The position numbers and the translations under genes were made by a program. Source: Neoarius graeffei (lineage: Eukaryota; Chordata; Actinopteri; Siluriformes; Ariidae). Taken from it: 64,000 bases of DNA. This document shows, one piece after another, positions 31,671 to 42,283 of the stretch; position 1 is the stretch's first letter; every line of letters begins with the position of its first letter. The notes under the pieces are model-generated. The model was not told where the DNA came from. It ran no database searches and worked only from the letters and a program-made list of their open reading frames with translations. Location: assembly GCF_027579695.1 (NCBI RefSeq), contig NC_083590.1, positions 15,635,656 to 15,699,655 of the forward strand. Reading direction: 5' to 3'.

Positions 31671-31865
31671 GATCAGTTGTGATGCAATTGAATGGAGCAG
31701 CGCTAAAGCTCTGGTCTCAGTGCTCAACTCAGAAACCTCCAGTCTGAGAGAACTGCATCTGACTGTGAAGACACTGGATCTGTCTGGGAATAAACTAGAA
31801 GACTCAGGAGTGAAGCGTCTCTGTGCTGTACTGGAGAATCCTCACTGTAAAGTGGAGACACTGAA
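31671..31865 (+). CDS. LRR exon 1 of the NLRC3-like receptor
   Basis: The exon lies between acceptor TTCCTTCAG and donor CTGAA|GTAAG and is 195 nt, a multiple of three. It encodes [50 protein letters not shown] and [12 protein letters not shown]. The LxLxxNxLxDSGVKxLxxxL pattern is a ribonuclease-inhibitor-type leucine-rich repeat, here about two repeats. LRRs of NLR proteins sense ligand or hold the protein inactive. It differs from the four later cassettes in its first half, so it is the entry LRR rather than a tandem copy. Phase 1 in, 2 out. Confidence 0.85.
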
Positions 31866-32244
31866 GTAAGATCATCTCTCTGAGAGTCACAATAACTCAC
31901 TAAAGCAGCAGTTAATAGGTGTATACAGGGTAAGTCCAGGCCAAAAACACCCGATATTTTGAAAATTGGTTGCAGCAATATTTTTATTTTAATGGTGGAA
32001 TTTACTGATGAAAACATATGTAAATCTAAAGTTTTAAAAATTTCAGCTTTCTAGACCCAGATGTTTTTTTTTTTTTAAGTTTATGCCATTTTGAAAAATG
32101 ACTAAATTAGACGAGAGTGTACCCCTTAAATCCTCACCAGGGATTTTTGGGATTTTACATGCATTTTTCTCAGCTTCTAGGCTACACAGAGGTTTGAAAT
32201 TTGGTAAATTAACTCCCTACACTGCAAAAACTAGCCATCCTAAT

Positions 32245-33576
32245 CAGGGCTTTGAACCGGTTCAAGGAACGAAAACGAAAACCGGGAACTTTTTCTATTT
32301 CACATGGAACAGAAACGAAACCAGAAACTTTATTATTTTTTATGTTCCGGAACAGAAACGCTTGTTAAAAATAATGGTAACCGGTTAATACCAGTTTTTA
32401 TTTCGTTCCTCAAAGTTTCTGTAGCCTACAAATAGTCATTCTTCTCCTGCGCAAGTTTCTATGACCCGCTGGGGTTCACTTCCTGTGTGACGTTCGCTGA
32501 TTGAATGGAGAGAGCGGGAAGGTGGACTGCCATCACGTCTCCATTGCTGAGTGTCTGAGCAAAGAAGAGCCTGAATGTTGTAACCTCCCTATTAGCTGTT
32601 TATTGGCTGTTTGTAAAAATGTATCAGTTGTTGTCCTTCCCATGGGAATCATCGCGGGCTCGAGAGACGAGACCTGACGAGTTAGTTCGTTGGTAGCAGA
32701 ACAAAATGTCTGGACACAAATCGGGTTTTCAGAAAAGGAAAGAAAATAAACGGAGGGTCGAAAATACAAAAAAGGAGGCAGAAAATGCAAAACGAGTTTT
32801 AAGGTAGGACAAATGGTTAGTTTTCTGAGGCAGCCCGCCGTGGCTGCAGGCTTTCAGTTGCGTCATTGAATGGTTACTTTTCTGAGGTAGCCCGCCGTGG
32901 CTGCCTGCAGGCTGATTTATTATAGCCCATTTAGTTAAAATAGTTGATATAAAATGTTTATAGTTATAGTTATGTGATGGTTGTCCTGATTTAGACTGTT
33001 TTTTTTTTGGGGGGGGGGGGGGGTTGCGCGATGTTGCACCCGGGTCCAGATTAGGGCAGAACCGGCCCTGGCTACATTTCAGGTGGAGTTTGTTATGAAT
33101 GTATGTACTTGCATAGATGTGTACTTCCAATATGGCGCCTAACAAAATCTCGCGGCGCGGTGACGTCATGCGGTAGCCCTCTATAGGGCCTGACTAGCCT
33201 TTGGTAACACACTAAACGAATTATCTTTCATTTTTGGTACTTTTTCTGTTTGTGTAGATGGGAAGACGTACTGAGAATCCAAATCACCAACATTTGAAAT
33301 AATAATTGTTTTGAATTATTTCTTGTCTTATTTAATGAAGGTTGTAATAGAATTAGCCTACATTTGGCTTAAGCTGGATGAGACAGAGACATAATTTTAT
33401 AGCCATTTGTTAAACAGCTGACAGGGAACGTAATTAACCGTTCTGGGAACGAAATTTTTTTGTTCTAACCGGTTCGGGAACGTCTATTTAATGGTGGAAC
33501 CCAAAACCGGAAACGTTAAAATTCCGTTTCTGTTCGGAACGAACCAATAGGAAAAAAATTCCGGTTCAAAGCCCTG
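32245..33576 (+). mobile_element. hAT transposon with 16-bp perfect ends and 8-bp target duplication
   Basis: CAGGGCTTTGAACCGG (32245-32260) and CCGGTTCAAAGCCCTG (33561-33576) are exact inverted repeats. The flanks are ATCCTAAT at 32237-32244 and 33577-33584. Subterminal GGAACG / AACCGG repeats abound. It contains a first transposase exon and a T/G homopolymer near 33000. Confidence 0.93.
32706..32803 (+). pseudogene. First exon of the hAT transposase
   Basis: ATG at 32706: MSGHKSGFQKRKENKRRVEN then TKKEAENAKRVL, ending at a donor TAAG|GTAGG. The lysine/arginine-rich MSG.KSG.QKRK start is that of TTF/ZMYM-type hAT transposases. No later exon is present in the element. Confidence 0.6.
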
Positions 33577-35183
33577 ATCCTAATATAAGGAAAAACATAA
33601 TAAATTTGAGAACATTTAGACTGTAATCAAGTGAAATAATCTGCCAGTGCAGTAAGATAATTACACTTGGTAAGACATCTTAGAATAAGTCGGTTGCAAT
33701 CGAGAACTATGTTTAATAATCTCAAAATTGGTGTCTTGTTTTCTTCTAATAAGAAATGCTAGATCGTTTCAACTATTTTCAAGATATTTTCACTTGCTAA
33801 GATGTCATTTTTTGCAGTGTACTTGTTGGTAATTTGGTAGGTAAACACAGAGCCGTCTATCTAGAAAATCCTGGCCATAGGTACTTCCTAAAAATGCTAA
33901 AAATTAAGAAAAACGCATGAGTGAGTGGGGTTTAGGGCCCTAAAATTCTAGAAAACAAATGTATTCATCTCCTAACACTACCTGGTCTTATTATAAACCA
34001 GATTGCCTGGTCACTTATATAATGGGAGCTCTCAAGATAGAATATTTCCAGAAATATAGCAGATTCTATTACGTACCCCACAAAAGTATCATATCTTTAA
34101 GATCCTGAATGGAAATGAAGCACAGGTAGCACAGGTCTGCAACTTGGTAGTTTCATTAATTCAATCATGACAAACATGAAGTGTCATCTTCTTGTTATTT
34201 GTGCATCATTCTCTTTTTTCAATCCCAGATCATCCATTTTTAATGCCCTTGAATTTGTTGTGTGTATAGATGAAAACAGACAGGAAATATCATCAAATAA
34301 AAAGTGATTTAAAATGCATGTATATAATTTATAATACTGGTGTATACATGATCTATGGAAAATTATAAATACTGATAAGTCTCTTTCAGAAATGCAGCTG
34401 TAAACAGACAATACAACCAATATCAGTCAGGAGAAACATATGAATAGGAGAGTCCTGCATCTGTGATCTTAAATTACTTTTTCCTGGTCAAGTATATAGT
34501 TATTTGTGAACTGTATAGAATACATGTAACAGCAAAAACAACAAATTCAAGGGCATTAAAAATGGATGATTTGGGATTGGAAAAAAAAGAGAATGATACA
34601 CAAATAACAAGAAGATGACACCATGTTTGTAGTGATTGAATTAATGAAACTACCAAGTTGCAGGCCTGTGCTTCATTTCCATTCAGGATCTTAAAGATAT
34701 GATGATTTTTGTGGGGTATGTAATTGAATCTGCTATATTTCTGGAAATATTCTATCTAGAGAGCTCCCATTATGAGTGACCAGGCAATCTGGTTTATAAT
34801 AAGACCAGGTAGTGATAGGAGATGAATACATTTGTTTTCTAGTATTTTAGGGCCCTAAACCCCACTCATGAGTGCGTGTTTTTTTTTTTTTTTTTTTTTT
34901 TTAAGTTATGGCATTTTAGGAAGTACCAATGGGCAGGATTTTCTAGATGGAAGGCTCTATATGTTCCTTCCAGATTAATAACATAGAGTTAATTTGCCAA
35001 ATTTCAAACCTCTGTGTAGCCCAGAACCTGAGAAAAATGCATTTAAAATACCTGGTGAGGATTTAGGGGGTACATTCTGGTCTAATTTCAGTAATTTCAA
35101 AATGACCTAGTTCATTAAATACACAGAATACGACCCCGAAATTTATCAGTTCATATTTCACCAGTATCTATTGCCAAAAGCTC

Positions 35184-35558
35184 ATCTCATCTCATTATCT
35201 CTAGCCGCTTTATCCTTCTACAGGGTCGCAGGCAAGCTGGAGCCTATCCCAGCTGACTATGGGCGAAAGGCGGGGTACACCCTGGACAAATCGCCAGGTC
35301 ATCACAGGGCTGACACATAGACACAGACAACCATTCACACTCACATTCACACCTACGGTCAATTTAGAGTCACCAGTTAACCTAACCTGCATGTCTTTGG
35401 ACTGTGGGGGAAACCGGAGCACCCGGAGGAAACCCACGCAGACACGGGGAGAACATGCAAACTCCACACAGAAAGGCCCTCGCTGGCCCCGGGGCTCGAA
35501 CCCAGGACCTTCTTGCTGTGAGGCGACAGCACTAACCACTACACCACCGTGCTGCCCC
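35184..35558 (-). mobile_element. tRNA-headed SINE, minus strand
   Basis: Full-length copy, tail at 35184 and head at 35558, flanked by TGCCAAAAGCTC at 35172-35183 and 35559-35570 (perfect 12-bp duplication). It lies in the right arm of the foldback element. Confidence 0.93.
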
Positions 35559-35913
35559 TGCCAAAAGCTCTCACAAAGAAAATCAATCTGGTGCTGCAAC
35601 CACCATCTAGTTATTTGGCATGGACCTACACTACAGTGTTATCAGTTAAGACTTTCTGTAAAAGTAAAACATGCAGAACAAATATTTTAGTCAGGAAGTG
35701 ATCATTTCTCCTCAGAATCACTTTTACTTTAAAGAAATAATTAAAAAGTTTTTACAATTAAATGTGATCATTAAAAATCCAGTCAAGCAGAGATAAATTC
35801 TACAAAACCTGACTCTTCACTAAAACCTTTAAATTATTGACTTTTTACTGAATCATTTGCACCTTGAGTAAATTTAATGTCAGTAACAGTGGTAATGTTT
35901 GATTCTTTATTAA

Positions 35914-37382
35914 AGGACCCATGGCATGGTGGTTTGTTGATGCTTTAAATGGGATCGTGGAGGCTTCCGGATGTTATATCCGCAGCATTTCTCGAAATGA
36001 ACCCTCGGAACATAGATATAGCCTCTTGGAAGAAAGCCCCATTTCAGCCCTTTTCCCAGTGCGTCGTTTTGCTAATGAGAAGCATGGAGGCGGGGAAGGG
36101 TAGAGGGTGGGGGCGTGCCATAGGGGGAGGGGCTGCCGTCTGCCTCCCAAGCCGGCCGAGAGCGCTCCTCGTCGGGCACGGCCAGGCGGGCGAATGCCCT
36201 GGTCCGTCCGCCCTGTCTAAAAAAAAAAAAATGGTACAACTCGAGCCCATGGTAAAACTGGGACTTTGTCGGGTTTTTTTCAGCCTGAGGCCCATGGTAA
36301 AACTGAGCAGTTTTACCATGGAGGAGTGGGGACTTTGCCGTTTCCTCCCTCCAACTCACCCCTGGGAGAACCGCTGCCTCCACGGGCGGCCGGTGCCGCT
36401 GGAGGGCCGCCCACGCGACCTCGGCTCCCGACAAAAGATTGGATCTAGGGCTGACTTTCAATGGATCGCAGCGATGGAGCTGCTCTGCCACTCACGACAC
36501 CCCGGCCCAGAATCAGGGAAAAATACTGCGCTCTGACGTCATTAAGGTGTGACGTGAGGAAATAAAATAAGTTCAACAAATGTTTGGGTTTTTACTGAAC
36601 AAACAAACAAATAAAATGAATGAGTGACTTAAAAAAAAGAATGTGGGTGTCTTTGTAAAAACTGTTTTGATTGGCTATAATAACAGAGGTAGCGTAGAGT
36701 ACCTGGCTAACTGCAGGAAGCAGTTAGCTGCACAGCTAATGTAGCCATTGCAAACGCACCGATTTTAAAACACGGCAAAACGACTTAACAGTTATACACT
36801 TACTTGTTTGCTGTTTGTTGCTGATGCGGCAGGGATGCTTGGTACGGACCCAGGCTTCAGTGACAGTTGATGTGCAAAACCTGCCCTGTACTGTCCCAAG
36901 TTGTGGAAACATTCATCAGGAAAATGGTTCCGACAAACATACACCGTCTTAGGTAGACTTGACGGCGTATTATTGGAGTAAATAAAATTAAGCCACTGCG
37001 TCTTCAGGGGCTCTCCCGTCGGCAGTAAAAACAGACTCCTTTCTGTGTTGTCACATCCATGTACAGCGCAATTTCCATGTTTTGCTCGCTTAGGTGGTGC
37101 CATGTTGTTGTGTCCTCTATGGTCTCCTCACTACAACTGGGTGGGCAATCCATACGGTGGGTGGGAATCCAGAGGGGGGGCGTGGGGATCATCTCCCTTG
37201 CTGACGTAGTAAAGGGCAGAGCTTATCAACACGCCGTTTTGACGCGCCATTCTCAAATGTTGGGCATAGTTTGGTTTACACATTATGAAATTTCTAGCCA
37301 CTGGGGTGACTTAAGAAGGTCAGAGGAACTCATTTTAACGTTAAAAAACCTCAGAAAGTAAAAATTTCATGCCATGGGACCT
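35914..37382 (-). mobile_element. Kolobok-type DNA transposon (TTAA target, THAP exon)
   Basis: The ends AGGACCCATGGCATG (35914-35928) and CATGCCATGGGACCT (37368-37382) are inverted at 14 of 15 bases, with TTAA on both sides (35910-35913, 37383-37386). A THAP-like first exon is on the minus strand. TTAA plus THAP is the Kolobok combination. The rest of the transposase is missing. Confidence 0.85.
36804..37103 (-). pseudogene. THAP-like first exon of a Kolobok transposase
   Basis: From the ATG at 37103 on the minus strand: MAPPKRAKHGNCAVHGCDNT, then ERSLFLLPTGEPLKTQWLNF, VYVCRNHFPDECFHNLGQYR and AGFAHQLSLKPGSVPS, with a donor CAAACAA|GTAAGTG at 36803. The C..C...W...C..HF order is a C2CH THAP finger, which binds the transposon ends. 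The exon is fully open, but no catalytic part exists in this 1.5-kb copy. Confidence 0.7.
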
Positions 37383-37508
37383 TTAATAATAGCTTGTGAT
37401 TGGTGAAGAGAATAGAGACAGTCCAACATGAGAGACATCATCTTCACAACCACTATTACACCAAGATGAAAATCTGTTGATGAAGTGTGTGTCATTGTGT
37501 CTCTGCAG

Positions 37509-37682
37509 GTTGTGGGGTTGTGGTGTCTCAGATGAAGGCTGTGCTGCTCTGAGTTCAGCTCTGAGATCAAACCCCTCACACCTGAGAGACCTGAATCTGA
37601 CTAATAATAATCTGGGAGACTCAGGAGTGAAGCGTCTCTGTGCTGTACTGGAGAATCCTCACTGTAAACTGGAGACACTGGG
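37509..37682 (+). CDS. LRR exon 2 of the NLRC3-like receptor (tandem cassette A)
   Basis: A 174-nt exon between TCTCTGCAG and CTGGG|GTAAG. It encodes [40 protein letters not shown] and [18 protein letters not shown]: one L..CGV..EGCAAL..AL repeat and one DLNLTNNxLGDSGVKxLCxxL repeat. Phase is symmetric. Its downstream intron is the start of the ~1.6-kb repeated unit shared with exons 3-5. Confidence 0.9.
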
Positions 37683-38064
37683 GTAAGATCATCTCTCTGA
37701 GAGTCACATGACCTGCTCCTCAGTAAGACACATTCTCTAATAGTGAGACTGAAGCAGAGGTTTTAGGTTCATCATCAATGTCCTGAGGAGGAAGATTGTT
37801 TCTGTTCACTGCACACTGATGATTTGTCACAGAGTCTTTGGGTCAGATGGACGTATGGGAGAAGCTGCAGCACAAAACGGGACTTGATCCGACTGCAGTG
37901 TGTCTGAAATTTATTACTTTATATTAGAAATTAATGAAAATGAATTTTCTCTAGATTATAAAAAAGTTCCCATCTGACCATCTCAGATTTGCTTCATACT
38001 TTTTGAATAAAGTCACTGTTCCAAATAAATAGTGTGTAAAATTCCAGGCTTGTATCTGCATTAG

Positions 38065-38375
38065 TGTAGCGAGAATCGCGTGTGGGTGGAGCACAGAGGA
38101 CGGCAGGACAGAGTAAAATTCAATGACTTTATTTGCTCTTTTCAGACGCATACACCACTCTCTCAGCCACGTGCACACACACACACAAGTCGTCTGGCTG
38201 GGGAGAGAGCTCCCTTCCGCTCTCCCTCTCCCTCCTTAAGTAGAGGGCGGTTTACTGGGGAAAACACACATAAACACAGGTTAATTACCCTCAGGTGAAG
38301 TGATTCTGCCACTTACCTTCCCTGACTCCGCCCTCCTGTCACAGACCGGCGCTTGACCACGCCCCCGCCGCCACA
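38065..38375 (-). repeat. 3' LTR of Gypsy copy A
   Basis: Begins TGTAGCGAGAATCGCGTGTG and ends CGCCGCCACA as read on the plus strand. It is 311 bp, nearly identical to the 5' LTR apart from a shorter CA tract and a few substitutions. A G-rich stretch just internal (GGGCGGTGGGGGTA on the minus strand) is a candidate polypurine tract. Confidence 0.93.
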
Positions 38376-38392
38376 TACCCCCACCGCCCGAC

Positions 38393-41026
38393 TCAGGCCG
38401 GGCACCCGTCCGGCCCGCAGCCGACCCCCCCCCGACGGGAGAGGAAGTCCGCCACGACCATCTGCGCCCCCGGCCTGTGGACCACCTTGAAGTTGAAGGG
38501 TTGGAGTGCCAGATACCAACGGGTGATCCGCGCGTTGGCATCCTTCATGCGGTGGAGCCACTGGAGGGGGGCGTGGTCCGAACAGAGGGTGAAAGAGTGC
38601 CCCAGCAGGTAGTAACGGAGGGCGAGGACCGCCCACTTGATTGCCAGGCACTCCTTCTCTATGGTGCTGTAGCGCCCCTCATGCACTGACAGCTTCTGAC
38701 TAATGTACAGGATGGGGCGATCCTCCCCCTCCACCTGCTGGGACAAAACGGCCCCCAGCCCTCTGTCCGACGCATCCGTCTGCAACATAAAAGGGAGAGA
38801 GAAGTCAGGGGAGTGTAAAAGTGGCCCCCCACACAGTGCAGCCTTTACCTCAGAGAAAGCCCGCTGGCACTGCTCCGTCCACTGGACCGGATCTGGTGCC
38901 CCCTTTTTAGTGAGGTCAGTCAGCGGGCTGGTGACATCCGAATAATTAGGTATAAACCTACGATAGTAGCCAGCCAGCCCCAGGAACTGTCTCACCCCCT
39001 TTTTGGTCTTGGGCCTCGGGCAGGCCGCAATCGCTGCTGTCTTATTAATTTGGGGATGCACCTGCCCGTTACCCAAGTGGAAGCCCAGATACCGTACTTC
39101 CACCCGCCCAATCGCACACTTCTTCCGGTTGGCAGTGAGCCCCGCCCGCCTCAGCGACCTAAGGATGGCCCTCAGGTGTTGCAGGTGCCGCTGCCAGTCA
39201 TTACTATAAATAATGATGTCGTCAAGGTAAGCGGCCGCGTAAGTGGCGTGGGGCCAGAGGACCCGGTCCATCAGCCGCTGAAACGTAGCGGGCGCCCCAA
39301 ACGGCCCAAACGGAAGTGTGACGAACTGGTGTAAACCGAACGGTGTGGAAAAGGCCGTTTTTTCCCGGGATAATGGAGTCAAGGGGATCTGCCAATATCC
39401 CTTCGTCAAATCCAGTGTCGAGTAAAAGCGAGCCGTGCCTAGTCGATCGAGCAGCTCATCAATACGAGGCATTGGGTACGCATCGAATTTAGACACCGCG
39501 TTGACTTTTCTATAGTCCACACAGAACCGGACCGAGCCGTCGGCCTTAGGAACCAAGACCACCGGGCTGCTCCAGTCACTGTGGGACTCCTCGACGATGC
39601 CCATTTCGAGCATGGCCTGAAGTTCTTCCCGAACCACCTTTTTTTTGTGTTCGGGTAATCTATAAGGACGGCTACGCACTACCACCCCCGGGGGCGTCTC
39701 TATGTGGTGTTCTATGAGGTTAGTGCGACCGGGCAGGGGCGAGAACACATCCGAAAACTCGGCCTGCAACTGGGCGACCTCCGTGAGTTGGGTTGGGGAG
39801 AGGTGGTCTCCACAGGGGACCGGAGAGGTACGAGATGCCAATGTCCCTTTTTGGACCTCCGGCCCCAGCTCCGCCTTCTCCGGAACTACCGACACCAACG
39901 CCACAGGGACCTCCTCGTTCCAGAGTTTTAGCAGATTGAGGTGATAGATCTGTAGCGCCCCCTCCCTGTCCATTCGCCTAACCTCATAGTCGACGTCCCC
40001 GACTTGCCGTGTGACCTCAAAGGGTCCTTGCCACTTGGCGATTAATTTGGAGCTTGACGTGGGCAACAGGACGAGTACCTTATCTCCCGGAGTGAACTCT
40101 CTAAGGCGCGTGCCCTTGTTGTACAGGCGGGTTTGCCGTTCCTGGGCCTGCCGCAAATTCTCCCGAGTTAGGTGGGTGAGCGTGTGGAGTTTTGCGCGCA
40201 GATCCATAACGTACTGAATCTTGTTTTTGCTCTGTGAAGGTCCCTCTTCCCAGTTTTCCCGCAGTACATCTAAGATGCCGCGCGGCTTACGCCCATATAA
40301 TAATTCAAACGGGGAGAACCCCGTGGAGGCTTGGGGGACCTCTCGCACTGCAAACAGCAAGGGTTCGAGCCACTTATCCCAGTTACGTGCGTCCTCACTT
40401 ACGAATTTTTTGATAATATTCTTGAGGGTGCGATTGAACCGTTTAACTAAACCGTCCGTCTGTGGGTGATAAACGCTGGTGCGGATCGGCTTAATACCCA
40501 GTAGCCCATACAGTTCGCTCAGTGTTCGTGACATAAACGAGGTGCCTTGGTCAGTCAGAATCTCTTTCGGGATTCCAACCCGGGAGATGACGTGGAAGAG
40601 GGCCTCTGCAATACTGCGTGCTGAGATATTGCAAAGAGGCACCGCTTCCGGGTATCGCGTTGCATAGTCCACCAGAACCAATATAAAGTGGTACCCTCGT
40701 GTTGACCGATCTAATGGCCCGACGAGATTCATCCCAATTCTTTCGAACGGGGTCTCGATTAATGGTAGGGGGCGCAAGGGCGCTTTTGGAATGGCCGCTG
40801 GATTTACTAACTGGCATTCACGGCATCCGCCGCCTTCACTATTGATTTTTCCCCTCTGAAATGTATGTGGACCGACACCAACGGGTAGCTGTGAATATCC
40901 CCGTGCACACACAACACCTTCACCCCTTGTGCTCCCCCAATGCCTCGTCTTGCACCAGGCTTTGGCGGATCGAGGTCTGATTGCAGCCTGAATCCACCAA
41001 CGCCTGATATGTAGCCCCTTGTACAC
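38393..41026 (-). CDS. Gypsy pol (integrase - reverse transcriptase - RNase H), open 877 codons
   Basis: The minus frame has a zinc-binding remnant (CREC, about 68-71), integrase core about 90-250, a GPF module (GPFEVTR, about 335), reverse transcriptase about 445-660 with YLDD at 600-603, and RNase H from TDAS at 750-753 through CSDHAPLQW. Polymerase residues look intact. The integrase is not: the first catalytic Asp is Asn (RIGMNLVGPL, residue 100), the second is kept (LTDQG, 159), and the Glu is Lys (DGLVKRFNRT, 195); copy B keeps Glu there. The region between protease and CREC is short and seems to lack the protease end and most of the zinc-binding domain. The first ~60 codons read another frame's sequence, so the ATG is not a natural start. 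Encodes reverse transcription and RNase H of the element. Confidence 0.88.
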   Translation of the reverse strand: MYKGLHIRRWWIQAAIRPRSAKAWCKTRHWGSTRGEGVVCARGYSQLPVGVGPHTFQRGKINSEGGGCRECQLVNPAAIPKAPLRPLPLIETPFERIGMNLVGPLDRSTRGYHFILVLVDYATRYPEAVPLCNISARSIAEALFHVISRVGIPKEILTDQGTSFMSRTLSELYGLLGIKPIRTSVYHPQTDGLVKRFNRTLKNIIKKFVSEDARNWDKWLEPLLFAVREVPQASTGFSPFELLYGRKPRGILDVLRENWEEGPSQSKNKIQYVMDLRAKLHTLTHLTRENLRQAQERQTRLYNKGTRLREFTPGDKVLVLLPTSSSKLIAKWQGPFEVTRQVGDVDYEVRRMDREGALQIYHLNLLKLWNEEVPVALVSVVPEKAELGPEVQKGTLASRTSPVPCGDHLSPTQLTEVAQLQAEFSDVFSPLPGRTNLIEHHIETPPGVVVRSRPYRLPEHKKKVVREELQAMLEMGIVEESHSDWSSPVVLVPKADGSVRFCVDYRKVNAVSKFDAYPMPRIDELLDRLGTARFYSTLDLTKGYWQIPLTPLSREKTAFSTPFGLHQFVTLPFGPFGAPATFQRLMDRVLWPHATYAAAYLDDIIIYSNDWQRHLQHLRAILRSLRRAGLTANRKKCAIGRVEVRYLGFHLGNGQVHPQINKTAAIAACPRPKTKKGVRQFLGLAGYYRRFIPNYSDVTSPLTDLTKKGAPDPVQWTEQCQRAFSEVKAALCGGPLLHSPDFSLPFMLQTDASDRGLGAVLSQQVEGEDRPILYISQKLSVHEGRYSTIEKECLAIKWAVLALRYYLLGHSFTLCSDHAPLQWLHRMKDANARITRWYLALQPFNFKVVHRPGAQMVVADFLSRRGGVGCGPDGCPA

Positions 41027-41400
41027 TTACCGGTATGCGATACGCTCCGGCCCGATCGAGGGCAGCCTCTGGCGCGTCGGGGATCTGCACCACCGCTCCC
41101 TCCATCGCTGCACACTGTTGCTGCAGGTGGACCGGTTCCCCGCAGCGCCAGCAAACCGGCCCGGGCCTTCCCTCTGCAGCTGTGTTCTGAGGCTCACTCA
41201 CCTGAGGGGGGGGAGAGACAGACACAGAAGGGAGAAACGGGAGGGCACCACGGGTGCGGCAGGCCGGCTGGGGTGGAGCCGGCTCCCGCCTCCGTGGTGG
41301 GGGAATGGGGCGAGGACGGGACACGGGAGGAGGGGGGGGGGAGAAAGAGAGAGAGAAGAGGAGAGAGAAGACGATGTCGTTGGTTGTCCTGCCACCGGAA
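40920..41400 (-). pseudogene. Gag zinc knuckle and aspartic protease region, out of frame with gag and pol
   Basis: In this frame the minus strand reads VCWRCGEPVHLQQQC, a CX2CX4HX4C nucleic-acid-binding knuckle, then YQALVDSGCNQTSIRQSL, with DSG as the protease active site. It stops at 40920, just after GEHKG. The protease text continues in a third frame (VLCVHGDIHSYPL, to about 40807) and breaks off. The join from gag into this frame falls in a run of C/G near 41330, so a homopolymer slip or programmed shift is possible. Confidence 0.75.
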
Positions 41401-42109
41401 CAGCCGCCAGATGATCCTCCACCAGTCCTACGGCCTGATCCAGCAACGCCGGGCGGTGGCACTGGACCCACTCCGCGGTTCCGGCTGGCAAGCGGGCGAT
41501 GAACTGTTCCAGCGCCACCTGGTCGATGATTCCCTCGGCGTCGCGATCTTCGGCCTTCAGCCACTGCCAGCAGGCGTCCCGGAGCTGCTGGCCGAACGCA
41601 AACGGGCTGCTGACTTCCTCCATCCGCAGCGCGCGGAAGCGCTGGCGCTGCTGCTCCGGCGTGCGCCCCACGCGCTGGAGGACAGCCCGGCGAAGGTCGG
41701 CGTAGGCCAGCCGGCGATTGGCGGGGAGCTGTAGTGCGGCTAGCTGTGCCTCTCCCGTCAGGAGGGGGAGGAGGCGCGCCGCGCGCTGCTCCATCGGCCA
41801 CCCCGAGGCTTCGGCGACCTGCTCGAACAACGTGATGAAAGCCTCGGGGTCGTCCTGCGGGCCCATCTTGGTTAAGATGAGGGGAGACGGGCCCGCGGCC
41901 GGGGCGCTGGTGGACCCCGCCGACGCGAGGAGACGCCAGAACGCCTCTCGATCTTCCTTCTGAGCCAGCACCAGGGCTTCGAAGCGGCGCTCCTGCTCCT
42001 TCCGGAGCATGACGAGTGCCTGGTGCTGGCTCTGCTGAGCCGTGGCGAGGGCGTGGACCAAGTCCGCGAACGGGGAGGATTCCATGGGGCTGCAGGACTG
42101 ATGCTCCAC
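41198..42109 (-). CDS. Gypsy gag (capsid region), 303 codons
   Basis: ATG at 42109 follows the 5' LTR by 23 bp: MEHQSCSPMESSPFADLVHA. A glutamine-rich coiled segment, then LTKMGPQDDPEAFITLFEQV, WPMEQRAARLLPLLTGEAQL and the FGQQLRDACWQWLKAEDRDA region match the helical capsid/SCAN-like fold of Gypsy gag, which packs element RNA. The end of the frame (Ser-rich, then proline-rich in the overlapping frame) is past a shift site. Codon use is GC-rich, unlike the surrounding NLR introns. Confidence 0.85.
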   Translation of the reverse strand: MEHQSCSPMESSPFADLVHALATAQQSQHQALVMLRKEQERRFEALVLAQKEDREAFWRLLASAGSTSAPAAGPSPLILTKMGPQDDPEAFITLFEQVAEASGWPMEQRAARLLPLLTGEAQLAALQLPANRRLAYADLRRAVLQRVGRTPEQQRQRFRALRMEEVSSPFAFGQQLRDACWQWLKAEDRDAEGIIDQVALEQFIARLPAGTAEWVQCHRPALLDQAVGLVEDHLAAVPVAGQPTTSSSLSSSLSLSPPPLLPCPVLAPFPHHGGGSRLHPSRPAAPVVPSRFSLLCLSLPPLR

Positions 42110-42112
42110 CTT

Positions 42113-42132
42113 ATCCCGGGTTTCAGCACCAC
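42113..42132 (-). other. Putative primer-binding site of Gypsy copy A
   Basis: On the minus strand, one base after the LTR end, TGGTGCTGAAACCCGGGA begins with the TGG complementary to a tRNA 3' CCA. I cannot name the tRNA. Confidence 0.6.
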
Positions 42133-42249
42133 TGTAGCGAGAATCGCGTGTGGGTGGAGCACAGAGGACGGCAGGACAGAGTAAAATTCAATGACTTTTT
42201 ATTTGCTCTTTTCAGACGCATACACCACTCTCTCAGCCACGCGCGCGCG

Positions 42250-42283
<34 letters not shown>

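Larger units (their letters stand above)
32220..33819. mobile_element. TA-inserting MITE, host of a hAT
   Basis: CACTGCAAAAA at 32220 and TTTTTGCAGTG ending at 33819 are inverted ends, each bordered by TA (32218-32219, 33820-33821). Removing the nested hAT leaves a short A/T-rich element of about 260 bp. TA targeting suits Tc1/mariner. Confidence 0.75.
31925..35640. mobile_element. Large foldback element with nested insertions
   Basis: The left part (31925-32217 plus 33822-34262) and the right part (about 34540-35183 plus 35571-35640) are long inverted copies centred near 34400; for example ATCATCCATTTTTAATGCCC at 34229-34248 pairs with 34551-34570. The Tc1-type MITE (32220-33819) sits in the left arm and a SINE in the right arm. 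No coding sequence. Outer ends are approximate. Confidence 0.75.
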
